DNA of 7,517 nucleotides from Prevotella sp. UBA4376 (GCA_002391185.1 DGRY01000203.1:1-7517), one strand, 5' to 3'; positions 1-6,324 are shown, counted from the first letter of the stretch. Translations and numbers: made by a program. Notes: a model not told the origin generated them from the sequence alone.

Positions 1-1451
1 ACCAGACACGTGGATGGTTCTTCACACTTCATGCTATCTCTACAATGGTATTCGACAAGGTAGCCTTTAAGAATGTTATTTCTACAGGTCTTGTTCTTGA
101 TGCCAAGGGTAACAAGATGAGTAAGCATGTGGGTAATGTAACCAACCCATTCGATATGATCAACAAATATGGTGCCGATGCTGTTCGTTTCTACATGATG
201 ACCAACTCTGCACCTTGGGATAACCTCAAGTTTGATCCAAATGGTGTTGACGAGGTTCGCAGAAAATTCTTCGGCACATTATATAATACATATAGCTTCT
301 TTGCTCTGTATGCAAATGTTGACAACTTCGACAAGGATGCAGAACAGGTTTCTCTTGAGAAGCGTCCAGAGATCGACCGTTGGATACTCTCTTGCCTTAA
401 CACAATGGTTAAGGGTGTGAAGGAACAGCTTGAAAGCTATGATCCTACTCGTGCAGGCCGAATCATCGACAGTTTCGTAAACGACGATTTGAGTAACTGG
501 TATGTGCGCCTGAACCGTAAACGTTTCTGGGGTAAGGAAATGAGTGAGGATAAGTTGAGTGCTTATCAAACTCTCTACACTTGCCTTATGACAGTTGCTA
601 AGTTGATGGCTCCATTCGCACCATTCTATGCCGATGAACTTTACAAGGATCTCGGTGGAGCATTGGAGAGTGTTCACTTGGAGCAGTATCCAGTAGCCGA
701 TGAGAATGCTATCGACAAGGCACTCGAGGTTCGTATGAGTATGGCACAGAAGATTACATCAATGGTGCTTGCTCTTCGTAGAAAGGTAAATATCAAGGTT
801 CGTCAGCCATTGGCTCAGATTATGGTGCCAGCTGTTGACGATGAGCAGAAGAAACATATTGAGGCTGTTGCCGACCTTATAAAGAATGAGGTTAATGTTA
901 AGGAACTCAACTTTGTTGAGGATTCAGGCTTCCTCGTTAAGAAGGTTAAGTGTAACTTCCGTGTGATGGGTAAGAAGTTTGGTAAGCTCATGAAGAATGT
1001 GGCTGCCAAGATGAGTGCTCTCAGTCAGGAAGAAATAGCTTCACTCGAAACATCAGGTAATATCAGCTTTGATGTTGATGGACAGCAGGTTACTGTTGAT
1101 GCTGCCGATGTAGAAATTATCTCTGAGGATATTCCAGGATGGCTCGTATCTAACGAGGGTAACCTTACTGTTGCTCTTGAGGTAGAGCTTACCGACGATT
1201 TGAAGAAAGAAGGTATGGCTCGCGAGCTTATTAACCGTATTCAGAATATCCGTAAGGATAGTGGCCTTGAAATTACAGATCACATAGTTGTAACTCTTGC
1301 TCCAAACGCAGAAGTTGAAGCAGCTGTTGAGTCTTATGGCGAACTTGTGAAATCACAGGTACTTGCTAACGACATCAAGATTGCTGCTAATGACGGTAGC
1401 GAGATAGAGTTCGACGACTTTAAACTGAATATTAAAGTTGAAAAGAATTAG
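1..1451 (+). CDS. ileS: Isoleucyl-tRNA synthetase, C-terminal part (5' end outside window)
   Basis: Class I aminoacyl-tRNA synthetase that charges tRNA-Ile in the cytoplasm. The reading frame is open from base 3 (QTRGWFFTLHAIS), so the ATG at 45 is internal and not the start; 482 residues are visible. The ATP-binding KMSKH signature lies at bases 114-128. It is followed by the anticodon-binding helical domain with DRWILSCLN and LSNWYVRLNRKRFW, then the LRRKVNIKVRQPL stretch, and a long C-terminal extension (DUF5915-like, roughly the last 150 residues) containing KKEGMARELINRIQNIRK. No C-terminal CxxC zinc site is present. The extension and the WYVR/RFW region fit the longer, eukaryote-like IleRS type usual in Bacteroidetes, where the full protein would exceed 1,100 residues. 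The stop is TAG at 1449-1451. It is first of the visible genes in an apparent operon with the dksA-like gene and lspA. The identity is very secure; the subtype is inferred. Confidence 0.97.
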   Translation, partial: QTRGWFFTLHAISTMVFDKVAFKNVISTGLVLDAKGNKMSKHVGNVTNPFDMINKYGADAVRFYMMTNSAPWDNLKFDPNGVDEVRRKFFGTLYNTYSFFALYANVDNFDKDAEQVSLEKRPEIDRWILSCLNTMVKGVKEQLESYDPTRAGRIIDSFVNDDLSNWYVRLNRKRFWGKEMSEDKLSAYQTLYTCLMTVAKLMAPFAPFYADELYKDLGGALESVHLEQYPVADENAIDKALEVRMSMAQKITSMVLALRRKVNIKVRQPLAQIMVPAVDDEQKKHIEAVADLIKNEVNVKELNFVEDSGFLVKKVKCNFRVMGKKFGKLMKNVAAKMSALSQEEIASLETSGNISFDVDGQQVTVDAADVEIISEDIPGWLVSNEGNLTVALEVELTDDLKKEGMARELINRIQNIRKDSGLEITDHIVVTLAPNAEVEAAVESYGELVKSQVLANDIKIAANDGSEIEFDDFKLNIKVEKN

Positions 1452-1495
1452 TATAATGGGGTAGGTTCCGCAAGGAATCTGCCCATAGTACTAAT
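1447..1495 (+). other. Long intergenic hairpin with GCAA tetraloop
   Basis: Bases 1447-1469 pair with 1474-1495 around the loop GCAA (1470-1473). There are 21 pairs, three of them G-U, with one A/A mismatch (1455/1487) and one bulged G (1461). The upper stem closes C-GCAA-G, a GNRA tetraloop. The ileS stop codon (1449-1451) lies in the base of the stem, and the stem ends 12 nt before the next ATG. The downstream sequence CTTATAATCTT is not a continuous T-run, so this is not a canonical intrinsic terminator. It may be an RNA processing or stabilising element, an attenuator of the downstream genes, or a small dispersed palindromic repeat. Pairing is read directly from the sequence; the role is unknown. 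Confidence 0.75.
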
Positions 1496-1507
1496 CTTAT
1501 AATCTTA

Positions 1508-1897
1508 ATGCATATGGAAATCAAGAAACGTTATTCTGATGAAGAACTCGAGGAGTTCCGCGGAATTATTAATGAGAAGTTGGAAGTTGCGCATCGTGAT
1601 TATAAGAATCTGATGCGACAGTTAACAAACGAGGATAGCAATGGTGTTGATGACACATCACCAACCTATAACAAGGTGTTGGAAGATGGTTCTGGCATTC
1701 AGAGTAGAGAGGAGATGATTCAGCTTGCTCAGCGTCAGCAAAAATTCATCAAAGGCCTTGAGGCTGCCCTCATTCGTATAGAAAACAAGACATACGGTGT
1801 TGACCGTGTCACAGGTGAGCTAATCCCTAAGGAACGCTTACGTATCGTTCCTCATGCAACCCTTAGTGTTGCTTCAAAGGAAGCCCGCAATAAATAA
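1508..1897 (+). CDS. DksA/TraR-family regulator lacking zinc-finger cysteines
   Basis: A 129-residue cytoplasmic protein of the DksA/TraR type; characterised members bind the RNA polymerase secondary channel and act with ppGpp. An N-terminal helix (RYSDEELEEFRGIINEKL) and a second helix (about residues 67-93) would form the coiled coil, with an acidic tip around residues 41-60 (DSNGVDDTSPTYN). The C-terminal part YGVDRVTGELIPKERL...PHATLSVASK matches the family zinc finger, but the four cysteine positions are D99, T102, S120 and S123, and the protein has no cysteine at all. Bacteroidetes homologues as I recall them also have reduced cysteine sets, so the fold probably persists without metal. 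The start is either ATG 1508 or ATG 1514; the second gives MEIKKRYSD and fits homologue length slightly better. No Shine-Dalgarno is visible. It lies between ileS and lspA, 13 nt upstream of lspA. Confidence 0.9.
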   Translation: MHMEIKKRYSDEELEEFRGIINEKLEVAHRDYKNLMRQLTNEDSNGVDDTSPTYNKVLEDGSGIQSREEMIQLAQRQQKFIKGLEAALIRIENKTYGVDRVTGELIPKERLRIVPHATLSVASKEARNK

Positions 1898-1910
1898 TTA
1901 AAAACTAACA

Positions 1911-2612
1911 ATGAAAAGAGATAAAGATTATCTCAAAGATGGTTATCTTGCCTTTATCTTGATACTTGTGATTTTGGTTATTGATCAGGTTATCAAGATA
2001 GAGGTTAAGATGAATATGAGCCTTGGAGAATCAATCCACATTACAGATTGGTTCTATATCACTTTTGTAGAAAATAATGGAATGGCCTATGGAATAACTT
2101 TCTTCAACAAGTTGTTCCTGAGCATCATGCGTATAATAGCAATAGTTGGAGTTTGCTGGTATATGGGTAAGGAAATTCGTCGCCCTAACCACCGAATAAG
2201 CTATATTGTTGTGCTATCAATGATTGTTGCTGGTGCTTTGGGTAATGTGTTCGACTCGTTGTTCTATGGACTGATGTTCTCAGAGTCAACCCCTTATTCT
2301 GTTGCACATCTCGTGCCTTTTGGCGATGGTTATGCTTCATTGCTGCAAGGAAAGGTTGTAGATATGTTCTATTTCCCTCTCTTTCACACCACATGGCCCG
2401 AGTGGTTGCCTATTATAGGTGGACGTGATTACACTTTCTTTTCACCAGTATTCAACTTTGCCGATGCCAACATCTCTGTGGGTGTTGTGCTGTTATTGCT
2501 TTTCTATAGTAAAGAGCTTGAAAATGTTATGCCTACAATAAAGGCTGCTTATCAGGGTTCAAAGTTGCAGAAGCTTTTGAATAAAGGAAAGGATAAGGAT
2601 CATGAGAATTAA
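1911..2612 (+). CDS. lspA: Lipoprotein signal peptidase (signal peptidase II)
   Basis: Inner-membrane aspartyl protease that removes the signal peptide from diacylglyceryl prolipoproteins just before the lipobox cysteine. The 233-residue product has the family blocks in order: IDQVIK (D25), ENNGMAYG (residues 54-61), ALGNVFDS with putative catalytic D115, VVDMFYF (149-155) and FNFADANIS with putative catalytic D185. Hydrophobic segments lie at about 12-28, 67-85, 96-117 and 184-200. The family GNxxDR block reads GNVFDS here, so the arginine is replaced by serine. The protein is longer than the roughly 165-residue E. coli enzyme because of loops at about 120-148 and 156-178 and a basic C-terminal tail; such loops are, as I recall, common in Bacteroidetes LspA. 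The start ATG follows the A-rich AATTAAAAACTAACA. The 3' end overlaps the next gene, itself a lipoprotein and presumably a substrate. Confidence 0.96.
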   Translation: MKRDKDYLKDGYLAFILILVILVIDQVIKIEVKMNMSLGESIHITDWFYITFVENNGMAYGITFFNKLFLSIMRIIAIVGVCWYMGKEIRRPNHRISYIVVLSMIVAGALGNVFDSLFYGLMFSESTPYSVAHLVPFGDGYASLLQGKVVDMFYFPLFHTTWPEWLPIIGGRDYTFFSPVFNFADANISVGVVLLLLFYSKELENVMPTIKAAYQGSKLQKLLNKGKDKDHEN

Positions 2613-3474
2613 ATTAGCTGTTCTTATATTATTCTCGTTGGTATTGAATGGCTGCAAGCCTTCTGTTCCTGATGGTGTTCTGTCTCCTAATGAGATGGAA
2701 GATTTGCTTTACGACTATCATCTTGCCGATGCTATGGCTCAAGACGAGGGTATTGATGAGGGCTATAAAGAAAGAATGTATCGTGCTGCTGTGTTGAAGA
2801 AGCACGATGTTTCTCAGGCTGTTTTTGATTCGTCAATGGTTTATTATCTGCGTCACACCGAGGAGCTGCAGAAAATCTATGAGCATTTGTCAGACAGGTT
2901 GAACGACGAGGTGGTTGCCTTAGGTGGGTCTTCTAAAGGCATGTCTGATTTTAGTTTAAATGGTGATACTGCCAATGTATGGACAGGTGTTAGCACTATG
3001 GTTCTCGATCCTCACGAGCCATTCAATCTGTATAATTTCGAAATTCCTGTTGATACCAGTTTCCATAAAGGCGACCAGCTGATGCTAAACTTTGAAAGCG
3101 AGTTTATTTATCAAGATGGTATGCGTGATGGTGTTGCTGTACTTGCTGTGAAGTTTGCTAACGATAGTGTGGCTACTCAGTCTGTTCACATGTCATCGCC
3201 AATAAGTTATCGTGTAACCATTGCCGACAATGATCATCTGGGAATAAAGGAGATAAAGGGTTTCTTTATACTAAACAAAGGCAACGACCCTTCAGGACAG
3301 AGTTCTTCTACTTTGCGACTGATGATATTGAAGAATATCACTCTTATCAGAATGCGAGAGCCGAAACAAGACCCTGAGAAGATGAAACAGGATAGTATTA
3401 ATGCTGCTCGTATTGATTCTATGGAACAGAGGCGAATGCCGCTTCCACAGCAGTCTGTCAATATGAACATCTAA
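2602..3474 (+). CDS. DUF4296-type lipoprotein of unknown function
   Basis: A 290-residue predicted lipoprotein. Residues 1-17 form a signal peptide ending in the lipobox LNGC with C18 as the acylated residue; Asn at -2 is slightly unusual. K19 follows, but there is no run of acidic residues, so the Bacteroidetes surface-export signal is weak and a periplasm-facing location is more likely. Residues about 20-105 (VLSPNEMEDLLYDYHLADAMAQ...) fit DUF4296, a helical domain found in Bacteroidetes lipoproteins. Residues about 125-255 look beta-rich, with many alternating hydrophobic residues, and are of unknown function. The C-terminal 35 residues are charged and Gln/Met-rich, probably disordered. 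The ATG lies inside lspA with an 11-nt overlap and purine-rich GGAAAGGATAAGGAT just upstream, which suggests translational coupling to lspA. DUF4296 is assigned by pattern memory; no function is known to me. Confidence 0.88.
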   Translation: MRIKLAVLILFSLVLNGCKPSVPDGVLSPNEMEDLLYDYHLADAMAQDEGIDEGYKERMYRAAVLKKHDVSQAVFDSSMVYYLRHTEELQKIYEHLSDRLNDEVVALGGSSKGMSDFSLNGDTANVWTGVSTMVLDPHEPFNLYNFEIPVDTSFHKGDQLMLNFESEFIYQDGMRDGVAVLAVKFANDSVATQSVHMSSPISYRVTIADNDHLGIKEIKGFFILNKGNDPSGQSSSTLRLMILKNITLIRMREPKQDPEKMKQDSINAARIDSMEQRRMPLPQQSVNMNI

Positions 3475-3479
3475 CGGCA

Positions 3480-3653
3480 ATGAAAGGAGATTTAAAACGA
3501 ATAGCTGCTCATGAGGTTGTGCTACCAGATGGCAGAGTGTTGCATCAAGCTGTAGTGGAACTGGTTGACGGGAAAGTAGTGAACTGTTATGAGTTTACTG
3601 AAGAATTACCTATGTGTGAGTGGAGAGGGGGAAGGATAGAAGTTAGGAGTTAG
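3480..3653 (+). CDS. Small conserved-looking 57-aa protein
   Basis: A short ORF beginning ATG AAA GGA GAT, 5 nt after the TAA of the lipoprotein gene, and ending in TAG at 3651-3653. The product has 57 residues and reads IAAHEVVLPDGRVLHQ, then AVVELVDGKVVNCYEF, then EELPMCEWRGGRIEV. Alternating hydrophobic residues and regularly placed DG turns suggest a small beta-sheet protein. The pattern AAHxVxLxDGxxxxxAVVELxDGxV resembles the N-terminal beta-strands of amidohydrolases, but no catalytic barrel follows. The close spacing to the upstream stop and the protein-like composition argue for a real gene. The last codons (E-V-R-S-stop) already lie in the heptamer repeat, so the stop is supplied by the repeat, and the ancestral C-terminus may have differed by a few residues. 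Function is unknown. Confidence 0.6.
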   Translation: MKGDLKRIAAHEVVLPDGRVLHQAVVELVDGKVVNCYEFTEELPMCEWRGGRIEVRS

Positions 3654-3690
3654 GAATTAGGAGTTAGGAGTTAGGAATTAGGAGTTAGGA
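3642..3690. repeat. Heptanucleotide tandem repeat, seven copies
   Basis: Seven perfect-length 7-mers run in the order GTTAGGA, GTTAGGA, ATTAGGA, GTTAGGA, GTTAGGA, ATTAGGA, GTTAGGA, giving a 21-bp higher-order period. Only the first base varies (G or A). Because 7 is not a multiple of 3 and each unit contains TAG (TAA on the other strand), the array carries stop codons in all six frames. It overlaps the last codons of the small ORF and ends 40 nt before nadC. Such arrays are prone to slipped-strand copy number change. Confidence 0.95.
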
Positions 3691-3697
3691 GTTTTCT

Positions 3698-3711
3698 GAT
3701 TATTCCGATTA
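3698..3711. repeat. Dispersed GATTATTCC-type repeat, copy 1
   Basis: GATTATTCCGATTA between the heptamer array and nadC is identical over 14 bases to 6249-6262, downstream of the dipeptidase gene. It would correspond to one and a half nonamer units of the longer copy. The sequence up to the nadC ATG (3712-3730) is almost pure A/T; I see no clear Bacteroidetes TTTG / TAnnTTTG promoter here. Confidence 0.6.
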
Positions 3712-3730
3712 ATAATAAAAAAAATATATT

Positions 3731-4579
3731 ATGTTAAGTGTAGATCAATTAGAAGAAAAACTTATAGAGTTGGCATTCGCTGAGGATATTGGCGATGGTG
3801 ATCATACAACATTGTGTTGCATTCCTGAGGATGCCATGGGCAAGAGCCATTTGTTGGTGAAAGAAGATGGTATCATTGCTGGTGTTGAACTTGCAAAGAA
3901 GGTTTTTGATAAGTTTGATCCAACAATGAAAATGGAAGTGTTCATTACTGATGGCACGCCTGTAAAGAAGGGCGATATTGCCTTTGAGGTAACAGGAAAG
4001 ATTCGTTCTTTGCTTCAAACAGAGCGTCTTATGCTTAATATCATGCAGCGAATGAGTGGTATTGCTACTATGACGCATAAGTATGTGGAGCGTGTAGCAG
4101 GCACTAATTGCCATATTCTCGATACTCGCAAAACAACTCCAGGCTTGAGAATGATAGAGAAGCAGGCAGTAAAGATTGGTGGTGGTATGAACCATCGTAT
4201 TGGTCTTTTCGATATGATTCTGTTGAAGGACAATCATGTTGACTTCGCTGGAGGTATTGAGAATGCTATCGACCGTTGTCATGCTTATCTGAAGGAAAAA
4301 GGTCTTGACCTTAAGATTGAGATAGAGGTACGTAACTTCGACGAACTTGATCGTGTACTTAAGAAAGGTGGCGTAGATCGTATTATGCTCGACAACTTTA
4401 GTGTGCCTGATACCAAGAAGGCAGTTGAGATTATCAATCATCGTTTGGAAGTAGAGTCATCAGGTGGTATCACCTACGACACTATTCGCGATTATGCCGA
4501 ACAGGGGGTTGATTTTATTAGTGTTGGTGCTCTCACACATAGTGTTAAGGGACTTGACATGAGTTTCAAGGCATGCTAA
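3731..4579 (+). CDS. nadC: Nicotinate-nucleotide diphosphorylase (carboxylating)
   Basis: Quinolinate phosphoribosyltransferase: quinolinate plus PRPP gives nicotinate mononucleotide, CO2 and pyrophosphate in de novo NAD synthesis; cytoplasmic. The 282-residue length is normal. An N-terminal domain contains AEDIGDGDHTT (17-27). The barrel domain follows with TERLMLNIMQRMSGIAT (97-113; R99 likely from the PRPP/quinolinate site), DTRKTTPGLR (131-140), GGGMNHRIGLFDMILLKDNH (150-169; H155, R156, K167), IEIEVRNFDEL (E199), IMLDN (D221), ESSGGI (242-247) and DFISVGALTHSVKGLDMS (261-278). All expected active-site residues appear intact. The start ATG follows an A/T-only leader (3711-3730) with no Shine-Dalgarno, typical for Bacteroidetes, and there is no competing upstream start. 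nadA and nadB are not in the window. The next gene follows after 12 nt, suggesting co-transcription. Confidence 0.98.
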   Translation: MLSVDQLEEKLIELAFAEDIGDGDHTTLCCIPEDAMGKSHLLVKEDGIIAGVELAKKVFDKFDPTMKMEVFITDGTPVKKGDIAFEVTGKIRSLLQTERLMLNIMQRMSGIATMTHKYVERVAGTNCHILDTRKTTPGLRMIEKQAVKIGGGMNHRIGLFDMILLKDNHVDFAGGIENAIDRCHAYLKEKGLDLKIEIEVRNFDELDRVLKKGGVDRIMLDNFSVPDTKKAVEIINHRLEVESSGGITYDTIRDYAEQGVDFISVGALTHSVKGLDMSFKAC

Positions 4580-4591
4580 TCTTTTTCAAGT

Positions 4592-6232
4592 ATGTATAAG
4601 AAATTTTCATTAGTTTTTGCAATGCTTTTGCTCGTTGGGGCAAAAGCATTTTCGTGTACCAATTTTATTGTTGGCAAAAAGGCATCGGCAGATGGTTCTG
4701 TTATCTGTTCGTATAATGCCGACGACTACGGTATGTTTCAGAACCTTTGCCATTATCCTGCTGCCACACATAAGAAAGGTGATATGCGCAAGGTTTTCGA
4801 TTGGGACACCAATCGCTATAATGGTGAAATACCCGAGGCTTTGCACACATATAATGTTATTGGCAACATCAACGAATATCAGGTAACTATAGGCGAAACC
4901 ACCTATGGCGGTCGTGAGGAGATGGTTGATACAACAGGTATTCTGGATTACGGTTCACTCATCTATATAGCCCTTCAGCGAAGCAAAACAGCCCGTGAGG
5001 CCATTCGTGTGATGACAACTCTTGTTGAGAAATACGGTTACTGTAGTGAGGGTGAAACCTTTACCATTTGCGACCCTAACGAGGCATGGATAATGGAAAT
5101 GCAGGGTTGTGGTGGCGATAAGAAAGATAAGGTGGTGTGGGTAGCTGTTCGCATACCTGATGATGCTATCTGTGCTCATGCCAACCAGAGTCGTATTGGT
5201 GTTTTCAGCCAGTATAACACCGAGGTGCTCACAAGCAAGAACGTTGTTAGCTATGCCCGTAAGATGGGCTGGTTCAAGGGAAAAGACAAGAATTTCAACT
5301 GGAAGAATGTATATGCTTTCCCTGATTTCTCAGGTCGCCGATTCTGCGATGCCCGTGCATGGTCGTTCTTTAATCGCTTTGTGAAAGGTTTCGACCGTTA
5401 TCTTCCTTGGGCATTGGGCAAAGACCCTAATGCTGAGGATATGCCTTTGTGGAGTGTTCCATTCCGCAAGCTTAGTGTTCACGATGTAGAGATGGCAATG
5501 CGCGACCATTACGAAGGCACACCTCTTAGTGTTGCCGATGGTAGCGATATTGGTGGTGGCATTTGGCAGATGCCTTATCGCCCAACACCATTAAGTTTCG
5601 AGGTTGATGGCAAGAAATGTTTCAATGAGCGTCCTGTAAGTACACAGCAAACAGGTTTCACCTTTGTTAGTCAGATGCGTTCATGGCTTCCTCGCCATAT
5701 AGGTGGTATCCTGTGGTTTGGTAACGATGATCCAAACATGGTGGCATTCACTCCTGTTTATTGCAACAGCACAGAGCGTCCTGTGTGCTATAACACTCCA
5801 GGAGCCGATGGTCTTAACTATAGCGACGACAACGCCTTCTGGCTCTGCAATGCCGTTAGCAATTTTGTTTATCCTCGTTATAGCCAGATGTTTGGCAGTC
5901 TTGAGCAAGTGCGCGATAGTCTTGAGAAAAGCTATTTCGATGCTCAGAGTGCTGTAGAGGCAAAGGCTGCAGCAATGAGTACAGAGGCAGCCATTGTCTA
6001 TCTTAATAACTATGGCAACGAGAAAGCTCAGCAGATGATGACTGCATGGAAGAACCTTCGCAACTATCTCATCGTGAAATATAACGATATGATTGTTCGT
6101 CCTGAGAAAGATGGTAAGTTCACTCGCACTAAATATGGTTTGCCTTCGCGCGTGGCACGCCCTGGTTATCCAGAGAGCTATGCTCGCAAGCTGATTAAGG
6201 ATACTGGCGACAAGTTTGTGCAGCCAGAATAA
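4592..6232 (+). CDS. Secreted C69 family dipeptidase
   Basis: Peptidase of family C69 (PepD/dipeptidase A type), an N-terminal-nucleophile hydrolase that cleaves dipeptides; 546 residues, close to Bacteroidetes relatives. A signal peptide spans residues 1-21 (KK, then LVFAMLLLVGAKAFS). Cleavage after S21 (Ala at -3) would expose C22 of CTNFIVGKKASADGS as the catalytic N-terminal cysteine. Other family blocks are INEYQVTIGETTYGGREE (about 93-110), YGSLIYIALQRSKTAREAI, GETFTICDPNEAWIMEMQG, IPDDAICAHANQSRIG and MRDHYEGTPL. The C-terminal third carries the family's remaining aromatic-rich segments. The likely location is the periplasm or outside the cell, feeding peptide uptake. It lies 12 nt after nadC with no Shine-Dalgarno, so it is probably co-transcribed although the functions are unrelated. 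The LspA-type alternative (C22 as a lipid anchor) is unlikely because that would block the nucleophile and AFSC is a poor lipobox. Exact substrate is not visible. Confidence 0.95.
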   Translation: MYKKFSLVFAMLLLVGAKAFSCTNFIVGKKASADGSVICSYNADDYGMFQNLCHYPAATHKKGDMRKVFDWDTNRYNGEIPEALHTYNVIGNINEYQVTIGETTYGGREEMVDTTGILDYGSLIYIALQRSKTAREAIRVMTTLVEKYGYCSEGETFTICDPNEAWIMEMQGCGGDKKDKVVWVAVRIPDDAICAHANQSRIGVFSQYNTEVLTSKNVVSYARKMGWFKGKDKNFNWKNVYAFPDFSGRRFCDARAWSFFNRFVKGFDRYLPWALGKDPNAEDMPLWSVPFRKLSVHDVEMAMRDHYEGTPLSVADGSDIGGGIWQMPYRPTPLSFEVDGKKCFNERPVSTQQTGFTFVSQMRSWLPRHIGGILWFGNDDPNMVAFTPVYCNSTERPVCYNTPGADGLNYSDDNAFWLCNAVSNFVYPRYSQMFGSLEQVRDSLEKSYFDAQSAVEAKAAAMSTEAAIVYLNNYGNEKAQQMMTAWKNLRNYLIVKYNDMIVRPEKDGKFTRTKYGLPSRVARPGYPESYARKLIKDTGDKFVQPE

Positions 6233-6248
6233 GAATTCTGAGAAATCA

Positions 6249-6283
6249 GATTATTCCGATTATTCTGAATTTCCGATTATAAC
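6249..6283. repeat. Degenerate nonamer repeat (GATTATTCC type), copy 2
   Basis: Successive units read GATTATTCC, GATTATTCT, GAATTTCC (one base short) and GATTATAAC. The first 14 bases also occur upstream of nadC at 3698-3711. Just before it, TCTGA (6237-6241) and TCAGA (6246-6250) form a 5-bp stem around a GAAA loop. The whole element sits between the dipeptidase stop and the terminator. It may be a relic of a dispersed intergenic repeat. Confidence 0.55.
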
Positions 6284-6288
6284 AAAAT

Positions 6289-6324
6289 TCCCCGAAATAG
6301 TAAAAACTATCTCGGGGATTTTTT
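6289..6324 (+). terminator. Rho-independent terminator, probably bidirectional
   Basis: TCCCCGAAATAG (6289-6300) pairs with CTATCTCGGGGA (6307-6318) around the loop TAAAAA, with one A-C mismatch, and is followed by TTTTTT (6319-6324). It ends the nadC-dipeptidase unit. On the minus strand the same stem is followed by AATTTTG, a weaker T-run 37 nt past the stop of the convergent gene, so it may serve both directions. The rest of the gap (6325-6354) holds only a 5-bp GTTAG/CTAAC inverted repeat at 6332-6345. Confidence 0.9.

Noticed and set aside
1452..1457. Perfect TATAAT box after ileS
   Set aside because: Bacteroidetes primary sigma factors use a TAnnTTTG-type -7 element with a TTTG -33 element. 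No matching upstream element is present, and the bases belong to the hairpin stem.
3642..3690. CRISPR-like or telomere-like array (TTAGGA)
   Set aside because: Units are directly adjacent 7-mers without spacers, so it is not CRISPR. The match to the eukaryotic telomere repeat TTAGGG is partial and coincidental.
3749..4441. 230-codon open frame on the minus strand
   Set aside because: It lies wholly antisense to a fully conserved nadC, has no recognisable domain, and its composition is that of a codon shadow.
4649..4660. Lipobox in the dipeptidase (AFSC)
   Set aside because: Ala at -3 and Phe at -2 are poor lipobox residues, and the cysteine is the family's catalytic N-terminal nucleophile.
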